From WHSW01 sp963828755 (lineage in GTDB: Bacteria; Actinomycetota; Thermoleophilia; Solirubrobacterales; 70-9), in assembly GCA_963828755.1 (NCBI GenBank), contig CAWHFY010000005.1, forward strand, positions 60,443 through 124,442: a DNA stretch of 64,000 nt, given 5' to 3'. How positions within the stretch are numbered: position 1 is the stretch's first letter; each line of letters opens with the position of its first letter. A program made the translations under genes and the position numbers. This document shows, in pieces, positions 9,178 to 17,834 of this stretch. The notes below the pieces were generated by a model. That model did no database searches. It was not told the DNA's origin and worked only from the letters and a program-made list of their open reading frames with translations.

Positions 9178-9889
9178 ATGTCTCGCGAATACAAAAAGCG
9201 CAAGCGAGCCGAGTCCGAGGCCGAGACCAAGCAACGGATCACCGAGGCGATCATGGGCCTGCACGAGCGCGTCGGTCCTGCGCGGACGACCGTGAGCGGG
9301 ATCGCCGAGGAGGCCGGCGTGCAACGCGCCACGGTCTACCGCCACTTCCCCGATGTGGACGCCCAGGTCGACGCGTGCAGCAGCCACTGGATCACCCTGA
9401 ACCCGCCCCCCGATCCCACTGCGTGGATGGGGATCGACGACCCCGATGAGCGACTGCGCGTGGCGCTGCGCGAGACCTACGGCTGGTACGCGGGGACCGA
9501 GGGAATGGTCGAGAAGCTGATCCGAGACGCTCCTCGCGTTCCCGCGATCGCGACCAGGATGCAGGCGAGGCTCGACGCCGCCGACGCCATCGCCGAGTCT
9601 GCTGATGACCGGCCGCGGGTTGCGCGGTGCGCGGCGCAGGCGGGTGCGGGCAGCGATCGGGCACGGACTCGAGTTCGAGACGTGGCGCTCCCTGGTCCGC
9701 CGCCAAGGGCTCACCGACGATGAGGCGGTCGACGCGATCGCCGGGCTCGTCGAAGCGGCCGCGGCCGACGTGCATACGACCGTATGTTCTCAGTCAGTAC
9801 CGGACCGACCCGGGTACTCGATCGCCGTGCCCGGGTGGCCAAATGGGACAGGCAGCGGCCTTAAAAGTCGCGGCCCGCAAGGGCGTTGA
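9178..9889 (+). CDS. TetR family regulator of the cupin gene (frameshifted)
   Basis: The N-terminal DNA-binding domain is intact (ETKQRITEAIMGLHERVG, then AGVQRATVYRHFPDVDAQVD). At about 9597 an extra base interrupts the C-terminal domain; with it removed, the reading continues LLMTGRGLRGARRRRVRAA and then a normal TetR helical end through LTDDEAVDAIAGLVEAAAAD. The frame stays open to 9889, but the last 20 residues overlap a tRNA-Leu-like sequence and look unnatural, so the true stop is uncertain. No ribosome-binding site is seen before ATG 9178. Confidence 0.7.
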
Positions 9890-9912
9890 CGGGTTCGCGC
9901 CCACCCCGGGCC
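9829..9912 (+). tRNA. tRNA-Leu(UAA)-like sequence, T-arm degenerate
   Basis: The acceptor arms GCCCGGG/CCCGGGC pair perfectly. The D stem (GCC/GGC), the anticodon stem (GCGGC/GTCGC) with loop CTTAAAA (anticodon TAA) and a long variable arm (GCCC/GGGC) all fit a class II leucine tRNA. The T arm has the GGTTCG core, but its stem pairs poorly (ACGGG against CCACC), and the discriminator is not the expected A. Either the sequence carries errors here or this is a decayed tRNA. It lies in the tail of the TetR frame. Confidence 0.5.
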
Positions 9913-10027
9913 ATCGAGTTCCTAAACGGCCTTTATCTGCGCTGAATATGGGCCTGGGAGGATGCACTGGAAGCGCAACTAGCCCCCTGTTACCGTGTTC
10001 GGAGGGGGTGGGTACGCGCGTCTGTCC

Positions 10028-11666
10028 ATGGAGGCCTCGACCCTTACACCTGCCGTTAGTCGGGCCGGCATTCTCGGCCGGCGATCCCCGCTGCTCAAGC
10101 TGCAGGGCGATGAGCGCTTGGTCGCGCTCATCCGCGACGGCCATGATCACGCCTTCGAGGTGCTGTTCGAGCGCTATCACTCGCGCCTGCTCGCCTTCTG
10201 TCGCCACATGCTGCGCTCGACCGAGGATGCCGAGGACGTGCTGCAGGAAGTCTTCGTGAAGGCGCACGCGGCGATGCTCGCCGACGACCGCCACATCAAC
10301 GTGCGGCCGTGGCTGTACCGGATCGCCCGAAACCGCTGCCTCAACCACCTCCGTCGCCCGGTCCCCGAGGGCCAGGACTCGATGGACGTGATGGTCGGCG
10401 AGCACGGCGTCACGACGGCCGACCGGGTCCAGAAGCGCGAGGACTTCCGCGCGCTGGTCGCCGACGTCCAGGACCTGCCCGAGACCCAGCGCACGGCGCT
10501 GCTGCTGCGCGAGATCGACGCCCTCTCCTACGAGGAGATCGCCGAGACGATGGACACGACCATCCCGGCGGTCAAGTCGCTGCTGGTGCGGGCGCGGATG
10601 TCGCTCGCCGAGGCGACCCACTCGCGCCAGCTGACCTGCGGCGAGGTCCGGCTCGAGCTCGCCGAGGCCGCCGAGGGCCTGCGCAAGGCCTCCGGCCCGG
10701 TCCGCCACCACGTCAAGCGCTGCGAGCGGCTGCGGCGAGTTCCGCGGCCAGCTGCGCTCGAACACGAAGACGCTCGCGGCAATGGCGCCGATCGGCCCGC
10801 TGGCGCTGATGGCCAAGGGCTTGATCGCGAAGTTTGGATGGGGCGGATCCGGAAGCGCCGCGAGCGGCTCGGCCGCCGGGAGCGGAGTCGCCGGTTCGAC
10901 CGGCGCCGTCGCCTCGGGCGCCGGAGCCGGCGGTGCGGCCGCGGGCGCCGGCGGCGCCGCGGCCGGCGGTGCGAGCGTCGCAGGTGGCGCCGCGGCGGCC
11001 GGAGGTGCCGCGATGGTCGGCGGTGGCGGTGGCGGCGCGGCACTCGGTGGCGCGGCTGCCGGCGGCGGAATCGCCGGCGCGATCGGTGCCAAGGCTGCGG
11101 CAACCGCGGCGACGGCGGCGCTGCTGACCGCGGGCGCGGTCGAGGTCCGCAACATCTATTCCGACACCGCCGTCGAGCGGCCGACCGCCAAGCACGCGCC
11201 GGCGCAGGCCTACTCGCCGCCGCCGGCGCACGGAGCCGGCAGCGCGACGTACCACCCGCCACCGCCGGCTACGGAGGGCACCCCGGCCACCGCCGAGGTC
11301 GAGACGAAGACCGCGACGACCGCCCCGGCGACCACCGAGCCCCCGGCCGATCCGGCCGGCGCGGCACCCGCCGAGCCGACCACCAGCCCCGCCGACGAGG
11401 CCGTCGCCGGCCCGGCCGCCGGCGGCTCGGGCTCCGAGGACGGCACCGGTGCCAGCGGCAGCGGCGGCGCCGACGAGATCCTGATCACCGACGCCCAGCC
11501 GACCCAGGTGACGACCACGCCGACCACGACGACGCCTCCGCCGCACCACGACTCCTCCGCCACCCCCACCACGCCTCCGCCGCCGGTCGACCCGCCGATC
11601 GTCGATCCCACGGTGCCGCCCGCCGACCCGGGCCCCCCGGTCGCGGTCGCGCCCCCGGCTCCCTAG
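10028..11666 (+). CDS. ECF sigma factor with zinc-motif and membrane/Pro-Thr-rich C-terminal extension (frameshifted)
   Basis: Residues 1-200 are a sigma-70 family ECF factor: region 2 includes FEVLFERYHSRLLAFCRHML and DAEDVLQEVF, and region 4 includes LPETQRTALLLREIDALSYE and TIPAVKSLLVRAR. One extra G near 10728 breaks the frame. Correcting it gives HVKRCERCGEF, an HxxxCxxC motif like that of zinc-binding anti-sigma factors (about residues 228-235). After that come a long Gly/Ala-rich segment with a probable membrane helix (about 11060-11130), and a Pro/Thr-rich outer tail of about 170 residues. The combined product (about 545 residues) would be a membrane-tethered sigma factor. Its stop overlaps the stop of the convergent kinase gene in a shared CTAG. 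Confidence 0.72.
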
Positions 11667-12415
11667 AGCGCGTCGGGCTCCTCAGCGGGCGCCGCTTCGG
11701 ACAGCGGCAGCCGGGCAAGCGCCCGCGTAGCGCCGGGCTTGCTCTCGAGCGTGAACTCTCCCCCGGCGGCCCGCACCCGCTCATTGACCGATGCGAGGCC
11801 GATGTGGCCCTGCGCGAGCGCCTCGTCGCGGCGACCCGGCGCGATCCCGCTGCCGTCGTCGGTGACCTCGAGCGTCAGCCCGTCGCCGTCGCGGCGCAGG
11901 GCGACCGAGACGGCGGTCGCGCCCGAGTGGCGGGCGGCGTTGGTGAGCAGCTCGCGCGCGATCGCCAGCATCAGCTCGTCCTCGGCCCCGAGCGCCGCCG
12001 GGTCGAGTTCGACCGAGACCTCGAAGCCGCCCTGGCGCGCTGCCTGGCGCGCCACCGCCCCGAGCGCCTGCTCGAAGCCGCCCTGTTCGAGGGTCACCGG
12101 ATGCAGGGCCATCATGGCCTCGCGCAGACGCGAGATCGTCGCCTCGACGACCTCGTGGGCGCGCTCGACCTGGGCGCGCCCCGGCGCCGCCTCGATCAGC
12201 TCCTGGTTCGCGGCGAGCAGGGTCTGCAGCGAGTCGTCGTGGATCAGCTGCGCGATCCGCCGGCGGCCCTGATCCTCGGAGTCCATGACCTGGGCGACGA
12301 GCTTGCGACAGGTCTCGAGCTCGCCGCGAAGCACCCGGTTCGCAGTCTGCAGCGCGTCCACCTCGGCCCGCAGGGCCTCGGTCTCGGCGGCGACGTCCGC
12401 GGGCCGCTCGGCCAC
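11663..12415 (-). CDS. Soluble NarL/DesK-type sensor histidine kinase
   Basis: 250 residues without membrane helices. An N-terminal coiled coil (AETEALRAEVDALQTANR) leads to a HisKA_3-type dimerisation helix with the phosphorylatable His59 in IAQLIHDDSLQTLLAA. The HATPase_c domain follows, with the N box (ARELLTNAARHSGA) and G box (VTDDGSGIAP). The GTG start at 12415 lies 5 bases after the stop of the response-regulator gene, so the pair is cotranscribed, regulator first. With no sensor domain, the input is probably a partner protein. It is convergent with the sigma factor gene. Confidence 0.88.
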   Translation of the reverse strand: MAERPADVAAETEALRAEVDALQTANRVLRGELETCRKLVAQVMDSEDQGRRRIAQLIHDDSLQTLLAANQELIEAAPGRAQVERAHEVVEATISRLREAMMALHPVTLEQGGFEQALGAVARQAARQGGFEVSVELDPAALGAEDELMLAIARELLTNAARHSGATAVSVALRRDGDGLTLEVTDDGSGIAPGRRDEALAQGHIGLASVNERVRAAGGEFTLESKPGATRALARLPLSEAAPAEEPDAL

Positions 12416-12420
12416 CGGAC

Positions 12421-13071
12421 CTAGTCCAGCAGCCCGCGGCGCATCGCCTCGGCGACCGCGGCGGCGCGATCGGAGACACCGAGCTTCTCGTACAGCGAGT
12501 GCAGGTGGCTCTTCACCGTCGTCGTCGAGAGGTGGATGTGCTTGCCGATGTCGGGCGCCGAGAGGCCCTGGGCGACGAGGCCGAGCACCTCCTGCTCGCG
12601 CTCGGTCAGCTTCGGGGGACCGCCGCTGCGCTCGCGCTCCTGGATCTGCGCCGCGAGCCCGGCCTGCGCCTCGGCGGCGAACGCGGTGCCGCCGCGCGCG
12701 ATCGACACGATCGCCTCGCAGACCTCCTGGCGCGAGGACTCCTTCGAGAGGTAGCCCTTGGCGCCGGCCGCGACCGTCTTGTAGGCGAGCTCAGGCTCCA
12801 TGAACGCGGAGAGGAACAGGATCTCGGTCTCGAGGCCCTCGCGGCGCGCGGCGGCGAGCACCTGGGTCCCGTCCAGCCCGGGCATCCGGATGTCGAGCAC
12901 CGCGACCGAGGGCTTCAGCTCGCGGATCTGGTCGAGCGCCGCGCGCCCGTCACCGGCCTCGGCGAGCAGCTCGAGGTCGGGGCGATCCTTGATCGCGCGC
13001 ACGATCCCCTCCCGGTAAATCGGGTGATCGTCGGCGACTAGCACCGTCACGCGGTCGGTACGAGAGGTCAC
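12421..13071 (-). CDS. NarL/LuxR-type response regulator
   Basis: 216 residues: a receiver domain with acidic pocket VADDHP, phospho-acceptor Asp60 in AVLDIRMPG and the conserved lysine in GYLSKES, then a LuxR helix-turn-helix (LTEREQEVLGLVAQGLSAPD, then LSTTTVKSHLHSLYEKLGV). Partner of the adjacent histidine kinase. It is the first gene of the pair and lies downstream of the sugar-phosphate transferase gene on the same strand (gap 15 bases), so exopolysaccharide control is possible but unproven. Confidence 0.9.
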   Translation of the reverse strand: MTSRTDRVTVLVADDHPIYREGIVRAIKDRPDLELLAEAGDGRAALDQIRELKPSVAVLDIRMPGLDGTQVLAAARREGLETEILFLSAFMEPELAYKTVAAGAKGYLSKESSRQEVCEAIVSIARGGTAFAAEAQAGLAAQIQERERSGGPPKLTEREQEVLGLVAQGLSAPDIGKHIHLSTTTVKSHLHSLYEKLGVSDRAAAVAEAMRRGLLD

Positions 13072-13086
13072 GGGCGCGCCGCGATT

Positions 13087-14388
13087 CTAGTTCGCGGGGG
13101 CGAGGGTCTCGTCCGCGGTCCGCCCGAACGGGTTCAAGCCTTGCGCCGAGACGGCCACGGTCTGCACCAGGATCAACGCGTCGAGCGCGACCGAGCGGTG
13201 CTTGAGGTAGTAGAGATCGTGGCTCAGCTTCCAGGCCGAATCGGCGTCGCCGATCGCCTCGGCGCGTCTGACCTGAGCCCAGCCGGTGATCCCCGGCGCA
13301 ACCAGCAGACGGCGGTCATACAGCGGAATCTGGTCCTCGAGCTCGCCGATCCGCTCCGGGAGCTCCGGCCGCGGCCCGACCATCGACATCTCGCCACGCA
13401 GCACGTTCCAGAGCTGCGCGACCTCGTCGACGTGGGTAGCGCGCAGCAACGAGCCGAAGGAGTTCTCGGCGGTCCGCAGCTTCAGCATGTCGAAGGGCGC
13501 CCCGAGCGCGCCGATCCGGGTCTCGCGGACGAGCGCCGGCCCCCGGCCCGAGGTGCGCGTCACCAACGCGGCGAAGGCGGCGAGCGGCGCCGCCAGGATC
13601 AGTGCGGACCCAGCGACGGCCACGTCGAGGGCGCGCTTCAGCGGCAGCGAGCCGCCGCGGAAGTTCGGGTGCATCAGGTGCTGAAAGAAGCTTGCGTCGA
13701 TCGTGGCGAGGGAGATCTCGCCGAGGACGTGCTCCTGGAGCTGGCCCACAGTGCTCAGCCGCACGTCGAGCTCCAGGCACTCCTCGGCGACGACCTTTGC
13801 GACCTCGAGCTGATCCCCGCCCATATTGACGATCAGGTCGATCCCCTCGCGGTCGACGATCGAGGCGATCTGGGAGAACGAGCCCAGCCGCCGCATCTCT
13901 GGGACGTTGTCCGGAGCGCCGCCGTCGATCCAGCCGACGATCCGGTAGCCGGGGATTGCCGCGAGCTTCAGCTCACGGGTCAGTGTGCGGGCGATCTGCG
14001 GCGGGCCCGCAACCGCGATCCGGATTTCCGTTCGCGCCTCGAACCGGCTCGCGATCCAGGCGCCGAGCGCGAGCACCAGCAGCGACCCGAGCGCAGCGGG
14101 AATCAGGTCCGAGGCCGGGATCGGGTGGAACGCCGCGGCGACCAGGGCGGCGACGGCCAGCCCGGCGGGCGGCACCAGGGCGCGAGCGGCGAAGCCGGCC
14201 GCCGGCAGCAGCTGGGCGAGCCTACGACCCGGATCGAGCACCCGCGCCGCGAGCAGCACCGCGAGCACGACCAAGAGGCCGTACCCGGGACGACGGGTGT
14301 GCGAGTACACGATCGCTCCGGCGGTCAGCGCGGGCGCCAGGCGCACGCCGACAAGCTCGAGCAATCGCTGGGCGCGAAGCCGATTCAG
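13087..14388 (-). CDS. Undecaprenyl-phosphate sugar phosphotransferase (polyprenyl glycosylphosphotransferase)
   Basis: About 430 residues: several N-terminal membrane helices, a CoA-binding-like middle domain (IRIAVAGPPQIARTLTRELK), then the bacterial sugar transferase domain with KRALDVAVAGSALILAAPL, the basic/acidic core (LLRATHVDEVAQLWNVLRGE), MVGPRPELPE and PGITGWAQV. It loads the first sugar phosphate on the lipid carrier for exopolysaccharide or surface glycan. The start is unresolved: CTG at 14388 overlaps the TGA of a small upstream frame (CTGA), and TTG 14364 and GTG 14346 are alternatives. The open frame extends to 14625, but that part reads like non-coding sequence. Confidence 0.85.
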   Translation of the reverse strand: MNRLRAQRLLELVGVRLAPALTAGAIVYSHTRRPGYGLLVVLAVLLAARVLDPGRRLAQLLPAAGFAARALVPPAGLAVAALVAAAFHPIPASDLIPAALGSLLVLALGAWIASRFEARTEIRIAVAGPPQIARTLTRELKLAAIPGYRIVGWIDGGAPDNVPEMRRLGSFSQIASIVDREGIDLIVNMGGDQLEVAKVVAEECLELDVRLSTVGQLQEHVLGEISLATIDASFFQHLMHPNFRGGSLPLKRALDVAVAGSALILAAPLAAFAALVTRTSGRGPALVRETRIGALGAPFDMLKLRTAENSFGSLLRATHVDEVAQLWNVLRGEMSMVGPRPELPERIGELEDQIPLYDRRLLVAPGITGWAQVRRAEAIGDADSAWKLSHDLYYLKHRSVALDALILVQTVAVSAQGLNPFGRTADETLAPAN

Positions 14389-14603
14389 AGAAGAGCCGCC
14401 ACGGGCGGCTCGAGGGAATCCCGGTGCCCCAGTCCGAGGCCCTCCGTGACCTCGGACTGAGACTCCCGGGAACGGGACCGGACACCGGTGGGGCCAGTGC
14501 CCGGAACGCCGTAAGAGGTAGTTCCGGCCTCGCGCACCGCCCTCAGGAAATCCCTTCCTGAAGTTTCTGCGAATGCGGATAGGTTGACATCCATCTCTCC
14601 CAT
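14385..14603 (-). other. Structured leader or 72-residue leader ORF upstream of the sugar transferase
   Basis: On the minus strand this region can encode a 72-residue peptide (MGEMDVNLSAFAETSGRD onwards) whose TGA overlaps a CTG start of the transferase. The same stretch holds successive stem-loops: TCAGGAA/TTCCTGA, CCGGAAC/GTTCCGG, ACCGG/CCGGT and AGTCCGAGG/CCTCGGACT. I cannot match it to a known riboswitch. Either a translated leader or a regulatory RNA would suit an exopolysaccharide gene. Confidence 0.4.
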
Positions 14604-14785
14604 GTGAGGCCCTCGCCACTCCCACGACGTGGGGGGTTAGGGGGTATTGAATAGTCGAGCAAACCCGTCGGGCTTCTCTTCGATCAATCGGTCCGATTCC
14701 GGTTGGAAATCAATGGGGCCGATCGGAGGATCACCCGACTATCCGATCGGTGCGGATTCCTGCGTAGGTTCCCCGCAGCGACGAC

Positions 14786-15713
14786 TCAGCCGGCGAGGCC
14801 GATGACCTTGAGGCGCCGGGTCAGGCACTGCGCCGCGAACGCCTGGGTCTCGCGCATCGAGACGCCGAACAGCTCGAAGTCGTCGTCGTCCTCTGGCGCG
14901 AACGGCGGGCGCAACACGCCCTCGGCGACTGGTAGCGACTCGACCAGCGTGCGTTGGATCGCGTCCCGGTTGCGGTCGTCGGCGGCAGCCATGTCGGTGA
15001 GGAAGCGAGCGCCGAAGGCGACGTGGCGATGCTCGTCGCGGGCGACGTTGCCGAACCCCTCCACGAACCCGGGCAGCGTTCCCTGCTCCTCGTTGTAGCC
15101 GATGATGAAGTGTTGGCCGGTGAGCGCCAGCACTCCCTCGATCACCATGTGGTAGAGCGTCACCGCCTCGACCAGCGTGACCGTGTCCTCGGGCTCGGCG
15201 GCGAGGCGATCGACGCGATCCCGGAGCATCCGGTCGAAGAGCTCCTCGAACTCGGGGTTGAGGTTGCTCTGCACGCGCTCGAGCCGCTCCGCGAGGTCGT
15301 CGGCGCCCTCGAGCACGCCGACCTCGTCGTAGAAGCGGTTGAAGAACTGGACGTGGCGGGCCTCGTCGGCGATCTGGGTCGAGAGGAAGATCCGCATCTC
15401 CTCCGACGGGGCAGCCCGCATGATCGGCCCGAGCTCGTCGGTGACGCGCTGCTCGCCGATGAAGAAGGCCGAGAGCCCGTACATGCGGGTGAACCGCTCC
15501 TCCTTCGAGAAGCGCTCGTGCCAATCGACCCTGTCCTCGCTGAAGTCGAGGTCCTGCGTCGCCCACTGCTGGCGCTCCCAGAGCTCGTACAGCTCCTGGT
15601 AGTCCAGCAGCTTGAAGCGACCCTGATCGACCGCCTCGGAGAGCGCCGGGTCGCCGGTGGCGAGGAAGTCCTCGCGGGCGGCGATCGAGCTCAGGTCTGG
15701 GTGCTGCTTCCAA
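14786..15713 (-). CDS. Ferritin-like diiron protein, R2-like (ribonucleotide reductase small subunit/oxidase family), start unclear
   Basis: About 300 residues of a four-helix diiron fold. All metal ligands are visible in order: Glu in FFIGEQRV, ExxH in IADEARHVQFF, Glu in VIEGVLALTGQH, ExxH in ARDEHRHVAFG. The order and the LTG motif after the third ligand resemble R2-like ligand-binding oxidases. No large-subunit gene is near, so a role in dNTP synthesis is not supported. The frame is open from 15724, but it has no ATG, GTG or TTG before 15484, which would cut off the first ligand region. A TTG at 15713 with one extra base near 15700 removed would give a sensible N-terminus. Confidence 0.75.
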
Positions 15714-15724
15714 GACCGACGATC

Positions 15725-16075
15725 CTAGACCTTGGGCGCCGCGGGTCGCGGGCTCTGCCGCAGCGCTGCGCGCACCGCGAGCGCCCGGGTCGCGGCGGCG
15801 ACGTCGCCCGACCGCGATCCGGTTCGCCAGCAGCGCCGCCGGCGCGCCTCGAGCTCGGCAGCGGCGGCGCTCAGGACGCCTCGATGCCGCCACCGCGCCA
15901 GCGCCTCCGCGGCGCCACCGGGCGCCGAGCGGGCGCCGTGCGGCCTCACGGCTGGTCGTGTGGAAGGAGCCCTCGGCCCCACCAATTCGCCTGGCGCCAC
16001 ACGGACCACCACCCGTTACTGCCAGAAGTGACCCGACAACGCGCCGAAAGGCAAACGCGCCGGAGGCGCCCGCAC
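15725..16075. other. Stretch of about 350 bases without a confident gene
   Basis: The minus strand is open here from a GTG at 16012 to a TAG at 15725. It encodes an Ala/Arg-rich 95-residue sequence whose middle (RGVLSAAAAELEARRRR) looks protein-like but whose ends do not; a second frame continues the same helix (ALLANRIAVG). It could be a small helical gene broken by two indels. No ribosome-binding site or known motif is seen, so it is left unassigned. Confidence 0.3.
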
Positions 16076-16759
16076 CTACAGCTCGGTCGACTCGCCGGGC
16101 GCGAGCACGATCACCTCGGACGAGGTGGTCCCCTCGACCTCCGCCTTGAAGGCGGAGGCGTCGGCGGCGATCGGCGGGAACGTGTCGTAGTGGCACGGGA
16201 TCACCTTCGGGGCGCCGATCAGCTCGCAGGCGTGGGCGGCGTCGTGGCGGTCCATCGTGAAGTGGCCGCCGATCGGGACGAGGGCAACGTCGGGGCGGTG
16301 GCGCTCGCCGATCAGCTTCAGGTCGCCGAACAGCGCCGTGTCGCCGAGGTGGTAGACGGTCTTGCCGCCGATCCCGATGATCAGCCCGGCCGGGTTGCCG
16401 ATCGCGGTCCCGTCGGGGGTGGTGTTCGTATGCCAGGCGGGGACGAGCTTGACGCTTCCCCACTCGAACTCGACCGTGCCGCCGAAGTTGGGGTTGTGGG
16501 TGTTCTCGACGCCCTGCCCTTCGAGCCAGCCGGCGAGCTCGGTCAGCGCCACGCACTGCGCGCCGGTGCGGGTGGCGACCGCGACCGCGTCGGCGATGTG
16601 GTCGCTGTGGCCGTGGGTGAGCAGGATGTGAGTCGGCTCGACCTCCTCGGCGCTCGGGCCGGCGACCGGGTTGTGCGGGGCCAGGAACGGGTCGATCAGG
16701 ACCCGGGCGTCGCCCTCGACGAGCTCGAAGGTCGCGTGGCCGATGAAGTTGATCCGCAT
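16076..16759 (-). CDS. Metallo-beta-lactamase-fold hydrolase, UPF0173 family
   Basis: 227 residues. The metal motif is LLTHGHSDHIADA, with further ligand histidines in LVPAWHTN and VIPCHYDTF and the aspartate in VYHLGDTALFGD. Length and motifs match the UPF0173 (YtkL-like) metal-dependent hydrolases, whose physiological substrate is unknown. ATG 16759 begins immediately after the TAG of the upstream small gene, so it is the last gene of the operon that starts with the rhomboid-like gene at 19269. Confidence 0.88.
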   Translation of the reverse strand: MRINFIGHATFELVEGDARVLIDPFLAPHNPVAGPSAEEVEPTHILLTHGHSDHIADAVAVATRTGAQCVALTELAGWLEGQGVENTHNPNFGGTVEFEWGSVKLVPAWHTNTTPDGTAIGNPAGLIIGIGGKTVYHLGDTALFGDLKLIGERHRPDVALVPIGGHFTMDRHDAAHACELIGAPKVIPCHYDTFPPIAADASAFKAEVEGTTSSEVIVLAPGESTEL

Positions 16760-17079
16760 CTAGTCCTCCTCGTCGCTGCGCAGTTCCTCCGCCAGTGCCC
16801 AGCCGACGGCGACGCCAACCATCATTCCGACCCTCGCCTCCTCGGCGACCAGGACGTGCAGGACCCGCTCGCGCTCGTCCGGGTCCTCGATCGCGAGCGC
16901 CTTGGCGAGCTCGCCGGCGTGTGACTCCGCGAACCACCCGCCGGTCTCGAGCGCCTGGGCGAGGATCCGCTGCAGCTGCGGCGCCGCCCGGCGATCACGC
17001 CCTCGGCCTGCTCGAAGCGCCCCGGCTCGGCGAGGGCCTCGACCGCGGCCTCGAGCTCGGCGTCCGAGTAGGTGCTCAT
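16760..17079 (-). CDS. Small conserved-looking protein of unknown function (frameshifted)
   Basis: About 106 residues when one missing C near 17000 is restored: MSTYSDAELEAAVEAL, then IARAAPQLQRILAQALE, then ERVLHVLVAEEARVGMMVG. The ATG overlaps the GNAT stop (ATGA) and the TAG abuts the next ATG, so translational coupling is strong evidence that the gene is real. The protein is helical, acidic and without obvious membrane segments. No family is recognised. Confidence 0.65.
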
Positions 17080-17834
17080 CGACGCCGCTCGTACATGTGG
17101 AGGGTGAAGTCGTCGCCGTAGCCGAGCCGACGGTAGACCGACTGGCCCATGGCGGAGCCCTGCAGCGAGGACGTCGCCATGCCGCGGTCCCGCGCCTCGA
17201 TGACCGCGGCCGTGATCAGGCGGCTGGCGAGGCCGTGGCCGCGATGGTCGGGATGCGTGGCGACGAAGTAGAAGCCGAGGTCGCGGTCGTGGTCGATCGT
17301 CCCGAGCACGCAGGCCGGGCTGCCGTCGACGCGGGCCTGGTAGAGGCGCAGGTCCGGCGGCGGCGAGCTCAACCCCGGCGCCATGCCCTCGGGTCCCGCG
17401 ATGCCGTAGGCGAGGTCGTTGAGGCGCCCGAGCTCAGGCGGATCGACGTCGGTGTCCCAGTCGAGATCACCGACCTCTGGGCCCGCGAACCCTTCGAGCT
17501 CGACCGACATCGCCATCGGCGAGCCGTCGAAGACGTGACCCGCCGCCTCCAGCAGCTCGATCGCCTCGCGGTCGAACTCCGGGACCCAGACGGTCCATGC
17601 GGCCACGCCGGCCTCCTGGTAGACGGCGTCGAGCCGCTCGAGCACGGCGCCGAGCGCTTCGGGGCTCTCGTAGCTCACCGAGTTGCAGATCGAGCGCTGG
17701 GGGCACGCCGGGACGATGGCGGCGACGACTCCGTCCGCGTCGAGCGTGCGCGATCCCTCCGAGCTCGCGCCGAGTATCGCTATCCAATCGTGAAGCCCGC
17801 GCTTTTGCAGCGCCAGCGCCCGCTCACGGTTCAT
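17076..17834 (-). CDS. GNAT family N-acetyltransferase
   Basis: 252 residues. The C-terminal half carries the acetyl-CoA loop VATHPDHRGHGLASRLI and the following helices (QSVYRRLGYGDDF). The N-terminal half (with CPQRSICNSVSYESPEALG) is a degenerate GNAT-like repeat. The acceptor is unknown. Its start overlaps the O-methyltransferase stop, and its own stop overlaps the next start (both ATGA), which places it in a tightly coupled operon. Confidence 0.85.
   Translation of the reverse strand: MNRERALALQKRGLHDWIAILGASSEGSRTLDADGVVAAIVPACPQRSICNSVSYESPEALGAVLERLDAVYQEAGVAAWTVWVPEFDREAIELLEAAGHVFDGSPMAMSVELEGFAGPEVGDLDWDTDVDPPELGRLNDLAYGIAGPEGMAPGLSSPPPDLRLYQARVDGSPACVLGTIDHDRDLGFYFVATHPDHRGHGLASRLITAAVIEARDRGMATSSLQGSAMGQSVYRRLGYGDDFTLHMYERRR

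Noticed and set aside
14786..15713. Ribonucleotide reductase small subunit in dNTP synthesis
   Set aside because: No large subunit nearby and ligand pattern closer to R2-like oxidases; left as R2-like.
14739..16937. 730-residue minus-strand frame across the diiron and hydrolase genes
   Set aside because: Reads through two real genes in the wrong frame and is Arg-rich throughout.
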